From Bombyx mori (lineage: Eukaryota > Arthropoda > Insecta > Lepidoptera > Bombycidae), in contig NC_085128.1 in the NCBI RefSeq assembly GCF_030269925.1, positions 9,736,501 through 9,800,500 of the forward strand: DNA of 64,000 bases. The letters run 5' to 3'. Below are positions 46,133 through 56,895 of this stretch, piece after piece (position 1 is the first letter of the stretch; the number at the start of each line of letters is the position of its first letter). The notes beneath the pieces were generated by a model. It was not told where the DNA came from and did not search any database. It worked only from the letters and a program-made list of their open reading frames with translations. Position numbers and translations under genes: made by a program.

Positions 46133-46620
46133 TTAGAGAGATTGCATAATTAGAGACCTACTAAATGTATTGTTGTTAGGTATTATGTAATTATGGGTAT
46201 CATTACGTGCTTTTACTTACTAATCCATATCAAATTTAACTTAAAAGCACTTACGAAAAAATATATAAAGGTTTTTATTCTATGTATTTATTAATTTTTT
46301 TCGATCCATTTATTTGGCAGAGTTGCAACTTTATGCACATGTTCATAGCATCAAATGATAGTAGACTAGACAAGGTATAAGGAAAATATAGTTTCAAAGC
46401 AGGACCTCGCGGTACTTAGCAGGAATTTAATTTAATGTGACCCGCTCCATACAAAAAAATCACAAAACATATTTTTCTGACCAAACTATAAAGTTTTTGT
46501 AATTTTTGCCCAAAACAATTATTATTGAGATTAACGAGCTCTATCTATCTACATAAATTTTTTTATAAAAAAACAAAGTTGGTCCCTAAGTCACTAAAAT
46601 CATAGAATCGACCCACTGTG
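46133..46620 (-). repeat. Right terminal inverted repeat of the Transib
   Basis: Inverse of 43397-43884. It begins only about 18 bases after the transposase stop, so the coding region almost abuts the arm. It ends CCCACTGTG before the TGCCG duplication. Confidence 0.88.
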
Positions 46621-46783
46621 TGCCGGCGCAGCAGCCCGGCGTCACCTGCGATAACGCATTTCGTGTGACATGCGCAATCAGGCGCATAACGCATTTCGTG
46701 TGACATGCTAGTACGATTTTGGTCCCCATAATTTTCATACCCCGGGCCTATATATGTAAATCGATTCTAAAGGAGTAAACTCC

Positions 46784-48438
46784 AATAAAAAAATAAACCA
46801 AATACAAGCGAAATGTCTTTCTTGCTTTGAGTGGGAGAAGACTTCATTAAGCGTAAGAATGAAAATGAGAATATTCACTTTACAGAAAGTGCGTTGTGTG
46901 TATAGCGGATGTAAGGACAAAGTAAGTAAATCAAATCTAGTACGTTTAGATGTATGTTTAGTATGTTTATCCAGGTTAGTATTTGAATAAATCAAGAGGT
47001 GAAGGTCAGACGGTGAGGCCGCCGAACCGGCGTGGGTCCGTCGTGTCCAATATTGCATTTATATGAGCTCGTTAAATATTCCTTTACAGAACACGTTACC
47101 GTGTTATCAAATATCATTCCATGTAAGACGAAAGGCTTCGGGAAGCGAAATTTGGGATTTTAATCCACAACCTTCCTCCGCAAGTATTTTGATAGAGCGC
47201 GTTTTATTTAGCGTTCAGAAAATAATACGATTTTTATAGTCTATAGTTGTATTATGTATCAAACATCACAAACTTGGTCGTACCTAATGGCATTGAAGTT
47301 GAGAAATGAGACCTTTTACAGGCAGTCGATCGAACGACCCCACTAGCCTCTCATTAGACCTTTGCATTAGTCTGATGGCTCGATCACTAACTTGGCAAAT
47401 TCTTATGTGGGGACCCAAGTTTGAAATATATAAAAAGGACGAACTTAATAGATAATAAGATTACATACATAAATAAATGTAAAGTCGACAAAAATGTGTA
47501 ATTTTTTTTTAATATGTCTAATATTCTAGTTTAATATGGAATATACATACTTGTTATCTCGGAAGGCGAACGCGATCGTGTAAAAATCGTGTGGTTATAA
47601 ATGCACGTGCAAGCGTTAATCATCTATTTATTACCTTAATCATCTATTTATTACCACCTCACAGTTTTTTTATTACATCATTTTCGACCCCAATCTTATA
47701 AATTTATGTTCATTCGTTAATAGTTCTTTCTTTATAATCTTACACCGAATTTAAAACATAAAAAGAAATTTTGAAAGTAGGTATTAGAAAACGGTATTAG
47801 ATTTTTTCGGCCAAAATGGTTCTGTCAAAGATTTTGCTCCCAATTTAAAATGCAAACGAACGAAATATGCATGAGTTTTGTTTTCCCAAGCCGACAGACG
47901 ATGTTTGCTTCTAGAAAACATCTGGCATTCGACGTGGAAATTGTGACCACAGAAACTACGATTATGTTTGATTTGCCACAACAACAGCAACGACCCATGT
48001 GACATTTTAGTTTCAACTCGAGATCTAACATAATTTTACGTGGTTAAAAGATAGTTTACCTTAAAAGTTGCGAGGCGCACGTGCACTATTTATGTAATAG
48101 AATGAATATTGATAAAAAACTGTTTTGTTCGTGTGTGATATTTTCGTATTTAGTTTTGTTAGGGCCCCAAATTGATATTGGTAGAGCCAGACACAAAAAA
48201 AAAATCATGCCAAGTAATGAGAAGCAGCGTCCGTAATTATTATACAAATTGGCTTTATTCTCTCCGCCCTGTTAGGGAAACTCGTTACGCAAATAAACTA
48301 TAAACTTTTGATCAATGTTGTTAGGCAACGTAATCGTTAACTTATTTAGGCGTTTTCAGCATCAACGCGGCAACCACGTCTCTAATTAAAAGCCTGTGTG
48401 AAATTTATATTCATCTTTGTACCATTTTATGGATTATA
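46784..48438. other. Unassigned DNA
   Basis: AT-rich with a tandem ATCATCTATTTATTACC (47624-47656) and an open frame on the minus strand at 48005-47784 that I do not recognise. No repeat family is identified. Confidence 0.4.
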
Positions 48439-48692
48439 TTTTTTGTTATTTATTTTTTATTGCTTAAATTGGTGGACGAACTCACAGTTCACCTGGTGTT
48501 CAGTCGTTACGGGAGCCCATAGAGACATCTACAACGTAAATGTCGCCACCCACCTTGAGATATGAGCTATAAGGTCTCAGTATACTTACAACGGCTGCCT
48601 CACCCTTAAAACCGGAACGCATTACTGCTTCACGGCAGAAATAGGCGGGGTGGTACCTACCCGTGCGGACTCACAAGAGGTCCTACCACCAG
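48439..48692 (-). mobile_element. Bm1-type SINE, 5'-truncated
   Basis: T-rich edge, ATTGCTTAAATTGGTGGACG, to CCTACCACCAGTGG at the recurrent truncation point. Confidence 0.87.
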
Positions 48693-49411
48693 TGGTGGAC
48701 ATATATTAGACGAAATAATCAAACAAACACCGAAAGGCTTGCTTAATCAAATTAACTTAGTAAAAGCATTCGGAAGCAACTAAAGATGAAATAACAAGAA
48801 AAAATGACAATGAACAAGTTTACGCTATGATTAATTCACAGGATTTCTTTGTCAATTTACGTAATTTTGAATTGAGGGTGCCTATTCTAAAACCTTGGTT
48901 ACGATGAGATCGCAAACGTCAACCATGAAATAAAAGGGGCTATGTAGCGTGACAGTCACCTGCGCCTCGTTGATATATAGGGTTATTATGAGTACAACAT
49001 TACACCAAGACGATCTCTCATTAAAAGCAGTGTACCGTCGGCAGGTCGCTTTTAAATTGTGTTTTATAAAGGAATTCTCCAATTCTTCGCTCTCCGTGTA
49101 CAGTAATTTTCAATTTAAATTCTTATGAATGGTTTCATGACGAAAGTCCTGATACGAAATCGGTCGCAAGAGATAATGTCTTTTGTTTTATACAATGAAT
49201 GCTTGCAAATTTGCTTGTGAAAGCTCAAGTGATGCCATTATGATTGTGTTATGATTTCTGCTGAACATATAGATTCTTTTGAACAAGTACTGAAGGAAAA
49301 AAAATCGCTTATAAGATTAACTGAAACTGTGTAAGGACATAGTTAAGTTTGGTTTAATTTTGAATTTAAATCACTACATTACGTTAATCACTATAGTGAC
49401 ATTTATTTCAG
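48693..49411. other. Unassigned AT-rich DNA
   Basis: Intron if the next exon call is right; nothing else recognised. Confidence 0.35.
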
Positions 49412-49519
49412 ACTTAAGTAAGAAAGATTACCGGAAATGGGTGGAGTTTGGGACTGACTTAGAGTTACCGAAGTCGACAGCCATCAATTTCATTGAGAAT
49501 GTCGAATTTAACTTAAGAC
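49412..49519 (+). CDS. Possible internal coding exon (unrecognised gene)
   Basis: The acceptor CATTTATTTCAG ends at 49411 and the donor GTGAGTGA begins at 49520, bracketing 108 open bases. The frame is phase 1 and reads LSKKDYRKWVEFGTDLELP, then KSTAINFIENVEFNLR. Both splice sites are good, the amino acid mix is normal and the segment is not repetitive, which makes it the best candidate host exon outside ZMAT2. Its phase fits the candidate at 25357-25392, leaving a 24-kb intron, long but possible. I do not recognise the protein. Confidence 0.4.
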
Positions 49520-49679
49520 GTGAGTGAGATAGGTACTTGAATTGAACCGCAGTGATTCCTATCCAACCAAATGCGGACCACATGAATGTTTCTCAACAGG
49601 TATTGATAGGATTGCACTGTATCTTAACTATACATCCTAACACCAGTAATGAAAATTTATATATTTCTCTTTTTACAAT

Positions 49680-49924
49680 TTTTTTTTTTATTGCTTAGAT
49701 GGGTGGACGGGCTCACAGCCCACGTGGTGTTAAGTGGTTACTGGAGCCCATAGACATCTACAACGTAAATGCGCCACCCACCTTGAGATATAAGTTCTAA
49801 GATCTCAGTATAGTTACAACGGCTGCCCCACCCTTCAAACCGAAACGCATTACTGCTTCACGGAAGTAATAGGCAGGGCGGTGGTACCTACCCGCGCGGA
49901 CTCACAAGAGGTCCTACCACCAGT
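49680..49924 (-). mobile_element. Bm1-type SINE, 5'-truncated
   Basis: T run, ATTGCTTAGATGGGTGGACG, to CCTACCACCAGTAAAA; little diverged. Confidence 0.88.
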
Positions 49925-50004
49925 AAAATATCCATCTCATTCCTCAGATCTCGTTCCTTCGTTATCCAACTCGTGCGTCAATACGTGTTAAGAACGTTTC
50001 GTTT

Positions 50005-50106
50005 TGTATTTCCTTAGAAAAATTTGCTCCTGCATGCGGGATTTGAAGATCTGTATATTCGCATCACTGGTTACCCCAGACTTTTATCTACTAGTCCACG
50101 AAAAGC
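50005..50106 (-). mobile_element. Decayed Bm1 head
   Basis: TCCTTAGAAAAATTTGCTCC, GCATGCGGGATTTGAAGATC and TTTTATCTACTAGTCCACG recall the Bm1 head on the minus strand. It is far more diverged than the adjacent body at 49680, so the two are probably separate insertions. Confidence 0.45.
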
Positions 50107-50422
50107 TAGTCATGAGTGTACCGAAAATGAATTGAACAGTTCTTCGTATGAATTTCAAATACTTTTTTAAAATATCTATTGAAAGAAAGCAAACATTCAC
50201 AGACCACAATGTAGAACTGTGGCGTTTAATATCGAAGCGAATACCGGCAGGCCACTTTTAATTCAAACGTAGGATTCCCATAGGATTTGTTTTCGCGTTT
50301 CAATCATTCGGCCGAACGAAATGAAAATTTGAAACGCTAGGGACGTAATGACATATTACACTTTTATACATGTAATATATAGGAATATTTATGGTGATTA
50401 CAACATTAGGATATATCTTTAT

Positions 50423-50521
50423 ATTTTTATTTATTTATTGATTAGATAGATGGATGAGCTCATAGCTCACTTGGTTTTAAGCGGTTACCGAACCCCATAG
50501 ACATCAACAACGCAAATGCTA
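50423..50521 (-). mobile_element. Bm1 3' fragment, old
   Basis: TTATTGATTAGATAGATGG, CTCATAGCTCACTTGG and ATAGACATCAACAACGCAAA follow the Bm1 3' end order. Confidence 0.65.
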
Positions 50522-50956
50522 TGTCCAACTCAAAAAATGAGTATTTACTAGGAATCAATAAATTATGTTTAAATATATTTAATCATATGAATATCTAATG
50601 CGTAACCAATTGTGTTTGGTGTGCGCCTGTTATAGAAAAACTGATCAGAGGGTGATGATTTCACAGATTTATTTTAGTTAACCACATATATTTCATGAAC
50701 ATCTTATTGCGATTGTTTAGAGATATTTCAATCAGTTACTTTGATAATAATATGACATGCTGACATGGTCCTTTCAAGAAGGTTAGCGACAGAAGAAGGA
50801 CTTATATTTCGTGTTACACGACATTCAGAAAAAACAAATTGGAAGGCACTCCGCTGGTCATCTTGCGTGAGACATACATGCATGATCCTAATGCGCACAA
50901 TGCCCATAGGCGGCAATACGATTGTATATTTTTTAATAACTAATGCAAGTGCTTAA

Positions 50957-51032
50957 GATTGACTTCCACAGTGAAGGAATAACTTCGTGTAATAAAAATC
51001 AAACCTAATCAATCTAAACAATAAAAAAAAAA
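50957..51032 (+). mobile_element. Bm1 with large internal deletion
   Basis: GATTGACTTCCACAGTGAAGG and TAATAAAAATCAAACC (Bm1 5' half) join directly to AATCTAAACAATAAAAAAA (3' end). Confidence 0.6.
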
Positions 51033-51609
51033 GATCATTTTGCCCGCTTTCTCTCAGTCCAGTACGATTGTCTGTGGCATATTAAGTTTGGATAATATTT
51101 TTCCTTCAAATCAGTTCACAATTAAAAAAAGGATTATGTACATAATATATAATATAAAGTCGATGTATATGTGTATGATCGCTACAGACTCCGAAACGGT
51201 TGAACCGATTGCGATTAGTGAAGTTTCGATTTCGATTTTGATGAATGAAATTTGAGAAAATCCCTTCAGATTGGCCTAGCCTAGGTTAATCTGCGTAGTT
51301 TAATACAGATCGGATCATAGTCAAATTAAAGATCGGTCAATAAATTGAACCGGGTTTGACTAGTTATGCATAAATAGTAAAAATAATAATAATATTGAAG
51401 TGAAACTTCTTTATCGGCGTTGGAAAAAAATTTACCGTCACATTTTTCGGTTACGCGTCACATTTTTCCGTTACGCGCCATCTTTTTCTTGCCCCTACCA
51501 CGGTTGGTTCAGACGAAGAGTACTTTCACTTTCTCCAACGGAGTAGGGATAGCATTAATGTTTCACTTCTTACGTGTGTACACTAGTACACGCACACATT
51601 TTTTTTTTT
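51033..51609. other. Unassigned DNA
   Basis: Around 51190-51340 the text (CCGAAACGGTTGAACCGATT) resembles non-coding ends of interspersed elements; the family is unknown. Confidence 0.35.
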
Positions 51610-51745
51610 TTAGGCTAAGGGGCTAATCCAGCTACGCTCAGGTGGGTGGTGGCTCTAGTAAGCGCAGTGCTTCGCTGAATCTATCGCCGGATCGGAATCG
51701 CGTCCCACTGAGAAGATCCGGCGAGAAATTCTGAGTGCTGGTAAA
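51610..51745 (+). mobile_element. LINE 3' tail fragment, Jockey-like
   Basis: After a T run, TCTAGTAAGCGCAGTGCTTC and GAGAAGATCCGGCGAGAAA match the family at 37263-37670. Confidence 0.55.
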
Positions 51746-51888
51746 TAGTGATGCATGAATATTATATAACATGTTTGCACATATGATATAGAAGGCAGAG
51801 CTCGTAAAATAAATGGCAGTAAAGTTTTAATACCCTACAGATATAATATGATGACTAGTACCGATCTGACACATATAACGTGTACTGT

Positions 51889-52785
51889 TTTTTTTTTTTT
51901 TTTTTTTTTTTTTTATGATTGAAAGTTTACTGGTGGCCCGAAGGCCTTTCCAGTTTCACCAGGACAGGTGGGCGAGCAAAGGCTCAGCCAAGAGGGGTGG
52001 GATTTGCTAACAACTGCCCGAGCGCCTCCGAAGGAGACCTAACAACTCAAGAGCAATTGTTTCGCGAATGAATCTACTACTGGATCGGAATCGCGACCCG
52101 CTGAGAAGATCCGGCGAGAAACTCAGCGGGCTGATGCATGGGTTAGGTTGCACGTCGACCTCTTTGTCGAGTTCGACGAGTACGGTTACCGGGGTCCCTA
52201 AGCCTGCCCCTAGTATTAGAGCTGAAGGCATCTAATGCAAAGGTTATTGGATCTGATGGATCCGTAAGGACGTGTCTAGGGCGTCGACGGTGACTGGCTC
52301 CTGCATGATCAGGATTCGGGGAGTAGTCAGCGGCGGCAACGATAAGGCGATTATCATGACGCATAGCCTTATCGAAGTATCGTTCCGACGCTGACTTCAT
52401 GTATTTCCGAATTGATTCGAGGCCCAGGTCGTCGTGTAGGTCAACGTTCCTCACGAACCACGGAGCCCCGACAGCTAACCTGCAAAAGCGGGATTGTAGG
52501 GATTGGAGGGTGTCTATGTGTGTGCGGGCCGCGTGAGCGAACACCACACTCGCGTAAGTCATGACGGGCCTTATGCAAGTTTTGTAAAGTGTCACCTTGT
52601 TCCGAAGGGACATTTTACTCCGCTTACAGATCATGGGGTAGAGTCTACCGAGAATAAACGCGGCACGGTCACGGACTGATTTTATATGCGGGCGGAATGT
52701 CATCGATGCATCCAGGGTAACGCCCAGGTACTTGACCTTCCTGGCCCAGGGTGTACTGTTTATTACGTTCCTGTCCAGAACTAAA
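51889..52785 (-). mobile_element. BMC1-like (Jockey-clade) LINE, 5'-truncated, with reverse transcriptase end
   Basis: A T run at 51890-51914 marks the A tail. The 3' UTR (GGCCCGAAGGCCTTTCC, AACTCAGCGGGCTGATGC) spans to about 52140. The coding part on the minus strand is open from about 52780 to 52143 and reads NVINSTPWARKVKYLGVTLD, then TLYKTCIRPVMTYASVVFAH and GAPWFVRNVDLHDDLGLESI, the end of the polymerase and thumb of a Jockey-type reverse transcriptase. The catalytic YxDD block is not included. Truncated 3' ends of the same family are at 12716 and 63532. The BMC1 name is from memory. Confidence 0.8.
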
Positions 52786-53804
52786 CTTAAACGACTTGAA
52801 TATATCTTTATAGATACGTTTCTGTATTATATATTTTTACATTATATATTATCAATATTATTATTTCAATTAAATTACACCGTGACTGTTTTCCGAAGGA
52901 ATGTAGTAGTCTTCTGCTCTTTTTATTAAAGTCTTTACAATGCACTGTTTTCTACGGCTTTCTGGAGTCATAGACAAAATTCTTCTTTTATGGGTTGGTA
53001 GTTAACACAATATTCGGGTGTCGTTTTTACAAGGGGAGTCGTTTGGTGGGTAGGGCACAAAAACATCCTTGGGCTCGCGGTCCGTTTCCAACATCTGTGG
53101 ACTGTCAAGACCTACATACCCCGTGCAACCCTTAGACGAGGAAACCTCATGAAAATAGGAAGTTACAAAAAAAGTATCGTTGTATTTTTTTTTTATAGTT
53201 ACACTGTTGTTAGAAGTTACATAGCAAAATAACGTTACTGAATCAATTTTGACGAAATTTGCTACGAAAATTATTTCAACCTTTCATCCCACTGCCGTGC
53301 ATGTTAAACGGTGTAGGTATGCAAACGAAGCTGAGTGCGGAAAGTTAGTTCATTAATAAAACGTAAAAGTATTCTGAAACAAATCTCATTACCGAGGCTT
53401 TGTCTTCAATGATCCATGTATATTGGTTGTTGTGACACTGCTTATTTATGTTCGAGTTGAGAGGTGCGGAAAGGTCTCCACGATGTTTGAGCGTGGTGAT
53501 TTATTTAACTAGAAGCTTTATTTGTTTGCGACGGCACCGGTTGTCCCCGTCTAATGTTAACCCATTAACTCCATGCAGTGTGTGAGTTACGGCACTTTTG
53601 ACTTTACATTATGACGCTATGGTTCTTTATTGTCTGTCTTTAACTGTTACAAGTGGATGTGATATTTGTTTAATTAATGACTTAATAGTGTTTAGATGCT
53701 TTTGTTGCACGTTAAATGATATTGTTTATAATCTGCTAACTAGAATTCCACACATGTAAACGTACTGGTACAAAAAATGATTGAGTTTATTTATTTATTA
53801 TGTC
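52786..53804. other. Unassigned DNA
   Basis: Around 53250-53360 a segment (AAACGGTGTAGGTATGCAAA, GCTGAGTGCGGAAAG) has the feel of an interspersed element end; no gene seen. Confidence 0.35.
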
Positions 53805-54345
53805 TTTTTTTTTTTTTTTTTTATTGCCTTTGTAGGCAGACGGGCATACGGCCCACCTGATGGTGAGTGGTTACCGTCGCCCATGGACTTCAGCAATGCC
53901 AGGGGCAGAGCCAAGCCGCTGCCTACCGCTTAATACTCTCCATAAGCCTCGTTTGAAGAAGGACATGTCATAGCGCTCGGGAAACACCGTGGAGGGGAGC
54001 TCATTCCATAGCCGGATGGTACGTGGCAAAAAAGATCTCTGGAAACGCACTGTGGATGACCGCAGTGGCTCCAGGTAGTATGGATGAACTCTACTCCGGT
54101 GGCGGGCGGTGCGATGGTAAAAACGAGATGCTGGTATCATCTCGAACAATTCCTCAGAGCACTCCCCATGGAACATACGGTACAAAATACAGAGGGAACC
54201 GAAGTCCCTCCGCAGACCCAGAGGCTCCATGTCTTTAATTATTTTGGTATTTATTTGCACTGAACCCTTTTTGTATTGCTTATAAAAACAGAACAGCGGG
54301 TGACCCAATAGGTCCAAAGCTGCCACCGACCACGGAAATCGGAGA
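53805..54345 (-). mobile_element. CR1-like LINE, 3' end with reverse transcriptase carboxyl end
   Basis: A T run at 53805-53822 marks the A tail; coding runs on the minus strand to a stop at 53871-53873. Codons read RRDFGSLCILYRMFHGECSE, then PRTIRLWNELPSTVFPERYD and GLWRVLSGRQRLGSAPGIA, the usual end of CR1-like lepidopteran LINEs. Beyond about 54240 similarity becomes unclear. Solo tails of the same family are at 5014, 26837, 35238 and 58211. Confidence 0.75.
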
Positions 54346-54356
54346 AATATGTACTT

Positions 54357-54600
54357 GAAAACTGAAATAAGAAGTTCTATTGCAACAGACAGTTCTATTG
54401 TGACAGGAAAGGTAGATGGCAAACGTCCCAGAGGACGCAGTCCCACGAGATGGTCGGACCAAATACGATCTTCTCTGAGCATCAATTTCCACAATGCCCT
54501 TCATGAAGCAAAGGATCGCGGCAGATGGAGGGAAGTCGTACGGGAGAAACTCATGCAGCGGGGGAGTCTCGACCCTCAGTAATGAGGAAAACGACGCGAG
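54357..54600 (+). mobile_element. RTE-like LINE 3' end
   Basis: On the plus strand codons read GKVDGKRPRGRSPTRWSDQI, then HEAKDRGRWREVVREKLMQ and RGSLDPQ with stop at 54580-54582, the basic carboxyl end of an RTE- or Jockey-type reverse transcriptase. It abuts the CR1-like tail in head-to-head orientation. Confidence 0.65.
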
Positions 54601-55001
54601 GAGGAGGGATTGTCACAGACAAACAAACAAGATTCGAATGTTTTCTTTGATTGCTATTTTCAATTACCTCAACGAAATAATAATCAGTAAATTGTATTAT
54701 ACTAAATACGTTTCGTAATTTCCTTAATATAACGAGCATCAAGAAAACAATAAACAGCATTATTAGTCCCTTAATAATATGTTCATGTTGGTAAGTTTGG
54801 GTTATTTCAAACATATAGAACGCTTTGTGAATAACAATTGTGGTAACAAGGTCAGGTTAAAATGTAAGATGTGAGCGATCCTAAAAAGAGTTTTTTATAA
54901 ACTAGTAAATCTCACCTTGATATTATTTGGCTGTCACTAAGCTATATATGTAATTTATTCACTTGTTGAAACGTCTTGCATCCCAAATATTATAACTATT
55001 G
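54601..55001. other. Unassigned AT-rich DNA
   Basis: Nothing recognised. Confidence 0.4.
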
Positions 55002-55256
55002 ACTGGTGGTAGAACCTCTTGTGAGTCCGCACGGGTAGGTAGGTACCACCACCCTGCCTATTTTAGCCGTGAAGCAGTAATGCGTTTCGCTTTGAAGGGT
55101 GGGGCAGCCGTTGTAACTATTCTGAGATCTTAGAACTTATATCTTAAGGTGGGTGGTGCATTTACGTCATAGATGTCTATGGGCTTCGGTAACTACATAA
55201 CACCAGGTGGGCTGTGAGCTCGTCTACTCATCTAAGCAATAAAAAAACAAAAAAAT
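55002..55256 (+). mobile_element. Bm1-type SINE, 5'-truncated, private subtype
   Basis: It starts ACTGGTGGTAGAACC and ends CTAAGCAATAAAAAAACAAAAAAA. It shares diagnostic changes only with the copy at 57670: CTATTTTAGCCGTG, CTATTCTGAG, ATCTTAAGG, GTGGTGCATT and ACGTCATAGATG. A TAGG unit is duplicated near 55040. Confidence 0.88.
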
Positions 55257-55823
55257 TCACCAGTTATATGAGAAATTCAATCAAACGATCAATGATCATA
55301 CCCTGGTCTGGTTTGACTTGAATTTGATAAGAGAAAAAGCGTGGTTACCTTAATATTAAATGACAATTTCAGGAGATAATCGATTCTAATAATAATTCAT
55401 AATATAACGATAGGCTATGCCGCTAGCAGTGCTGTCACATCTATGAGTGACAGCAAGCACTCATCACTAAGCATGCTGCATGATCATCCGCTTTGGAAGA
55501 TAAATAGTAACTACTCAAGAGACGTTATAAAAATAATCGTGTACAGGAGGTAAATGTACCATTCTCGAAACCGAAACATCAAATAATAAACGGAAGACAA
55601 TAATCGTGAATAGCAAAGTTAACCATAATAAACCATGTAATTTTAGTAATTTCAATGTTCGTGAACCAACAGCATTATAATGTAAGAGCAATTCCCCGCT
55701 TTTTTGCCTACTAGTCTGTAAGTAGACTCGAAGGGCTATTCTGGCCTCACTTCTAGTGCTCATAAGGCTTAGCCTGAAATAACTTGCTAACATCTGCTCT
55801 AGCAATACCGGTGATTAGCTGCG
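55257..55823. other. Unassigned DNA
   Basis: A 96-codon open frame on the minus strand (55805-55515) has no recognised family. Confidence 0.35.
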
Positions 55824-55963
55824 TGGAACTATACTGAGTCCTTAGAACTTATATCTCGAGGTGGGTGGCGCATTTACATTATAGATGTCTATAGGCTCCA
55901 ATAACCACTTAACACCTAGGTAGGCTGTGAGCTCGTTCACCCAACTAAGCAATAAAAAAAAAC
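55824..55963 (+). mobile_element. Bm1 3' third
   Basis: GGAACTATACTGAGTCCTTAG to ACTAAGCAATAAAAAAAAA. Confidence 0.8.
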
Positions 55964-56024
55964 TTCCACTAGATCGGAATCGTAACCCACTGAGAAGATC
56001 TGGCGAGAAACTCAACAGGTTGGA
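55964..56024 (+). mobile_element. Small LINE tail fragment
   Basis: CACTGAGAAGATCTGGCGAG and flanks match the tail at 37410-37450. It follows directly on the A tail of the Bm1. Confidence 0.5.
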
Positions 56025-56201
56025 GTTTCTAGCATTGCAATGTGCTTTTTCATGATCATATATTTCTCGTGATTTTTTTTTATAACTGTTTTATTTACAG
56101 TGCAAACAATCAGTGAAATATTGATTTTTCCTTTTAGTTCGGTCGACTTAGGAATCTCCAACTCTTTGTATTAGTTTCTGAGAATGGTTCCAACAAGCCC
56201 T

Positions 56202-56895
56202 TTTTTTTTTTTTTTTGGTCAGGAGGAAATCGCCGGACTTCCGCCCTCCACTGGGGATAGAGGGCGGAGCATGTCAGAGTCGAACTGACTAAAACCTCCT
56301 GTCGCTCAACAACCAACGTCTAAACCTCGCATGAGACAGAACTCATGAAGAGGCAAAGGGGGGACAGTGAAGCGTTTAGTGCGGAGCACATCTCTCCCAT
56401 CACCCTCCCCCTCGGGATGCCGGACCGGCGGTCGTCGGCGCCACGACCACCAGCCCTCTCGGTCGGCAGGCTATCCGAAGCCCGCCTAGATGGCGCCGGT
56501 TAGAGTGAGCTATCCTACGGAATACCCCGCTGGACCAGAACCAGCGTGGGTCGAGGATAGCCGGCCTTCTATCACCCGGATGCTCTTGCGTAAAACGCGT
56601 GCAGAGCAGCTTGCACGTCGTCTTCTTAGGCCCCCCTCGCCGGTCCCCAGACCGACATGTGAGGGGGGACCCGAAGCACTTAGAGGGCCAGGGCTTGGGT
56701 GAGATCCGCCTCCCTGGCCCCCGCTTGACGGCGGCGGGATTGTGCGTCTCTCACGCGCCCCGCCGCCTCCTTCTGCGAGATGGTGCACTCGCAGAAGTCG
56801 AGCATCGCCTTCCACGACTCGTCGTCGCCGAGCATCGATGCCACAACACTCGGCAACGACAAGTCGTTTCCTACTTTTGCGACGAGGACACGGCC
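56202..56895 (-). mobile_element. R1-clade LINE 3' end with 13-bp target duplication
   Basis: TCCAACAAGCCCT at 56189-56201 recurs at 56896-56908, bounding a 694-bp, 5'-truncated insertion whose A tail is the T run at 56201-56216. On the minus strand the coding part reads LVAKVGNDLSLPSVVASMLG, then DDESWKAMLDFCECTISQKE and ends QALAL with a stop, the carboxyl end of an R1-clade reverse transcriptase. A GC-rich 3' UTR of about 490 bp follows; part of it recurs at 59637-59895. Confidence 0.82.

Larger units (their letters stand above)
43397..46620 (+). mobile_element. Transib-superfamily DNA transposon with long inverted repeats
   Basis: A 3224-bp element starts CACAGTGGG and ends CCCACTGTG, is flanked by TGCCG on both sides, and has inverted repeats of about 488 bp. 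Between them lies one plus-strand transposase gene, broken by many frameshifts (separate entry). The terminal heptamer equals the consensus heptamer of V(D)J recombination signals. Transib is the superfamily from which RAG1 is thought to derive. The arms are nearly identical, so the insertion is not ancient even though the gene is decayed; that suggests mobilisation in trans. I see no good nonamer at a 12- or 23-base spacing. Confidence 0.85.
43181..46783. repeat. 405-bp GC-cored repeat, copy C, split by a Transib element
   Basis: The left part, 43181-43396, matches copies A and B except for a four-base insertion after GGATATAAA. The right part, 46621-46783, lacks the 14-bp hairpin and instead carries ATAACGCATTTCGTGTGACATG-type sequence twice (about 46650-46673 and 46684-46707). 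The two parts are separated exactly at TGCCG by the 3224-bp transposon. Confidence 0.85.

Noticed and set aside
47784..48031. Cys-rich open frames on the minus strand (CCCCGK)
   Set aside because: Two overlapping frames, no splice context that fits, no family recognised; insufficient to call a gene.
53871..54494. A single 207-codon gene on the minus strand
   Set aside because: Only the part up to about 54240 is LINE coding; the rest reads through an oppositely oriented RTE-like tail by chance.
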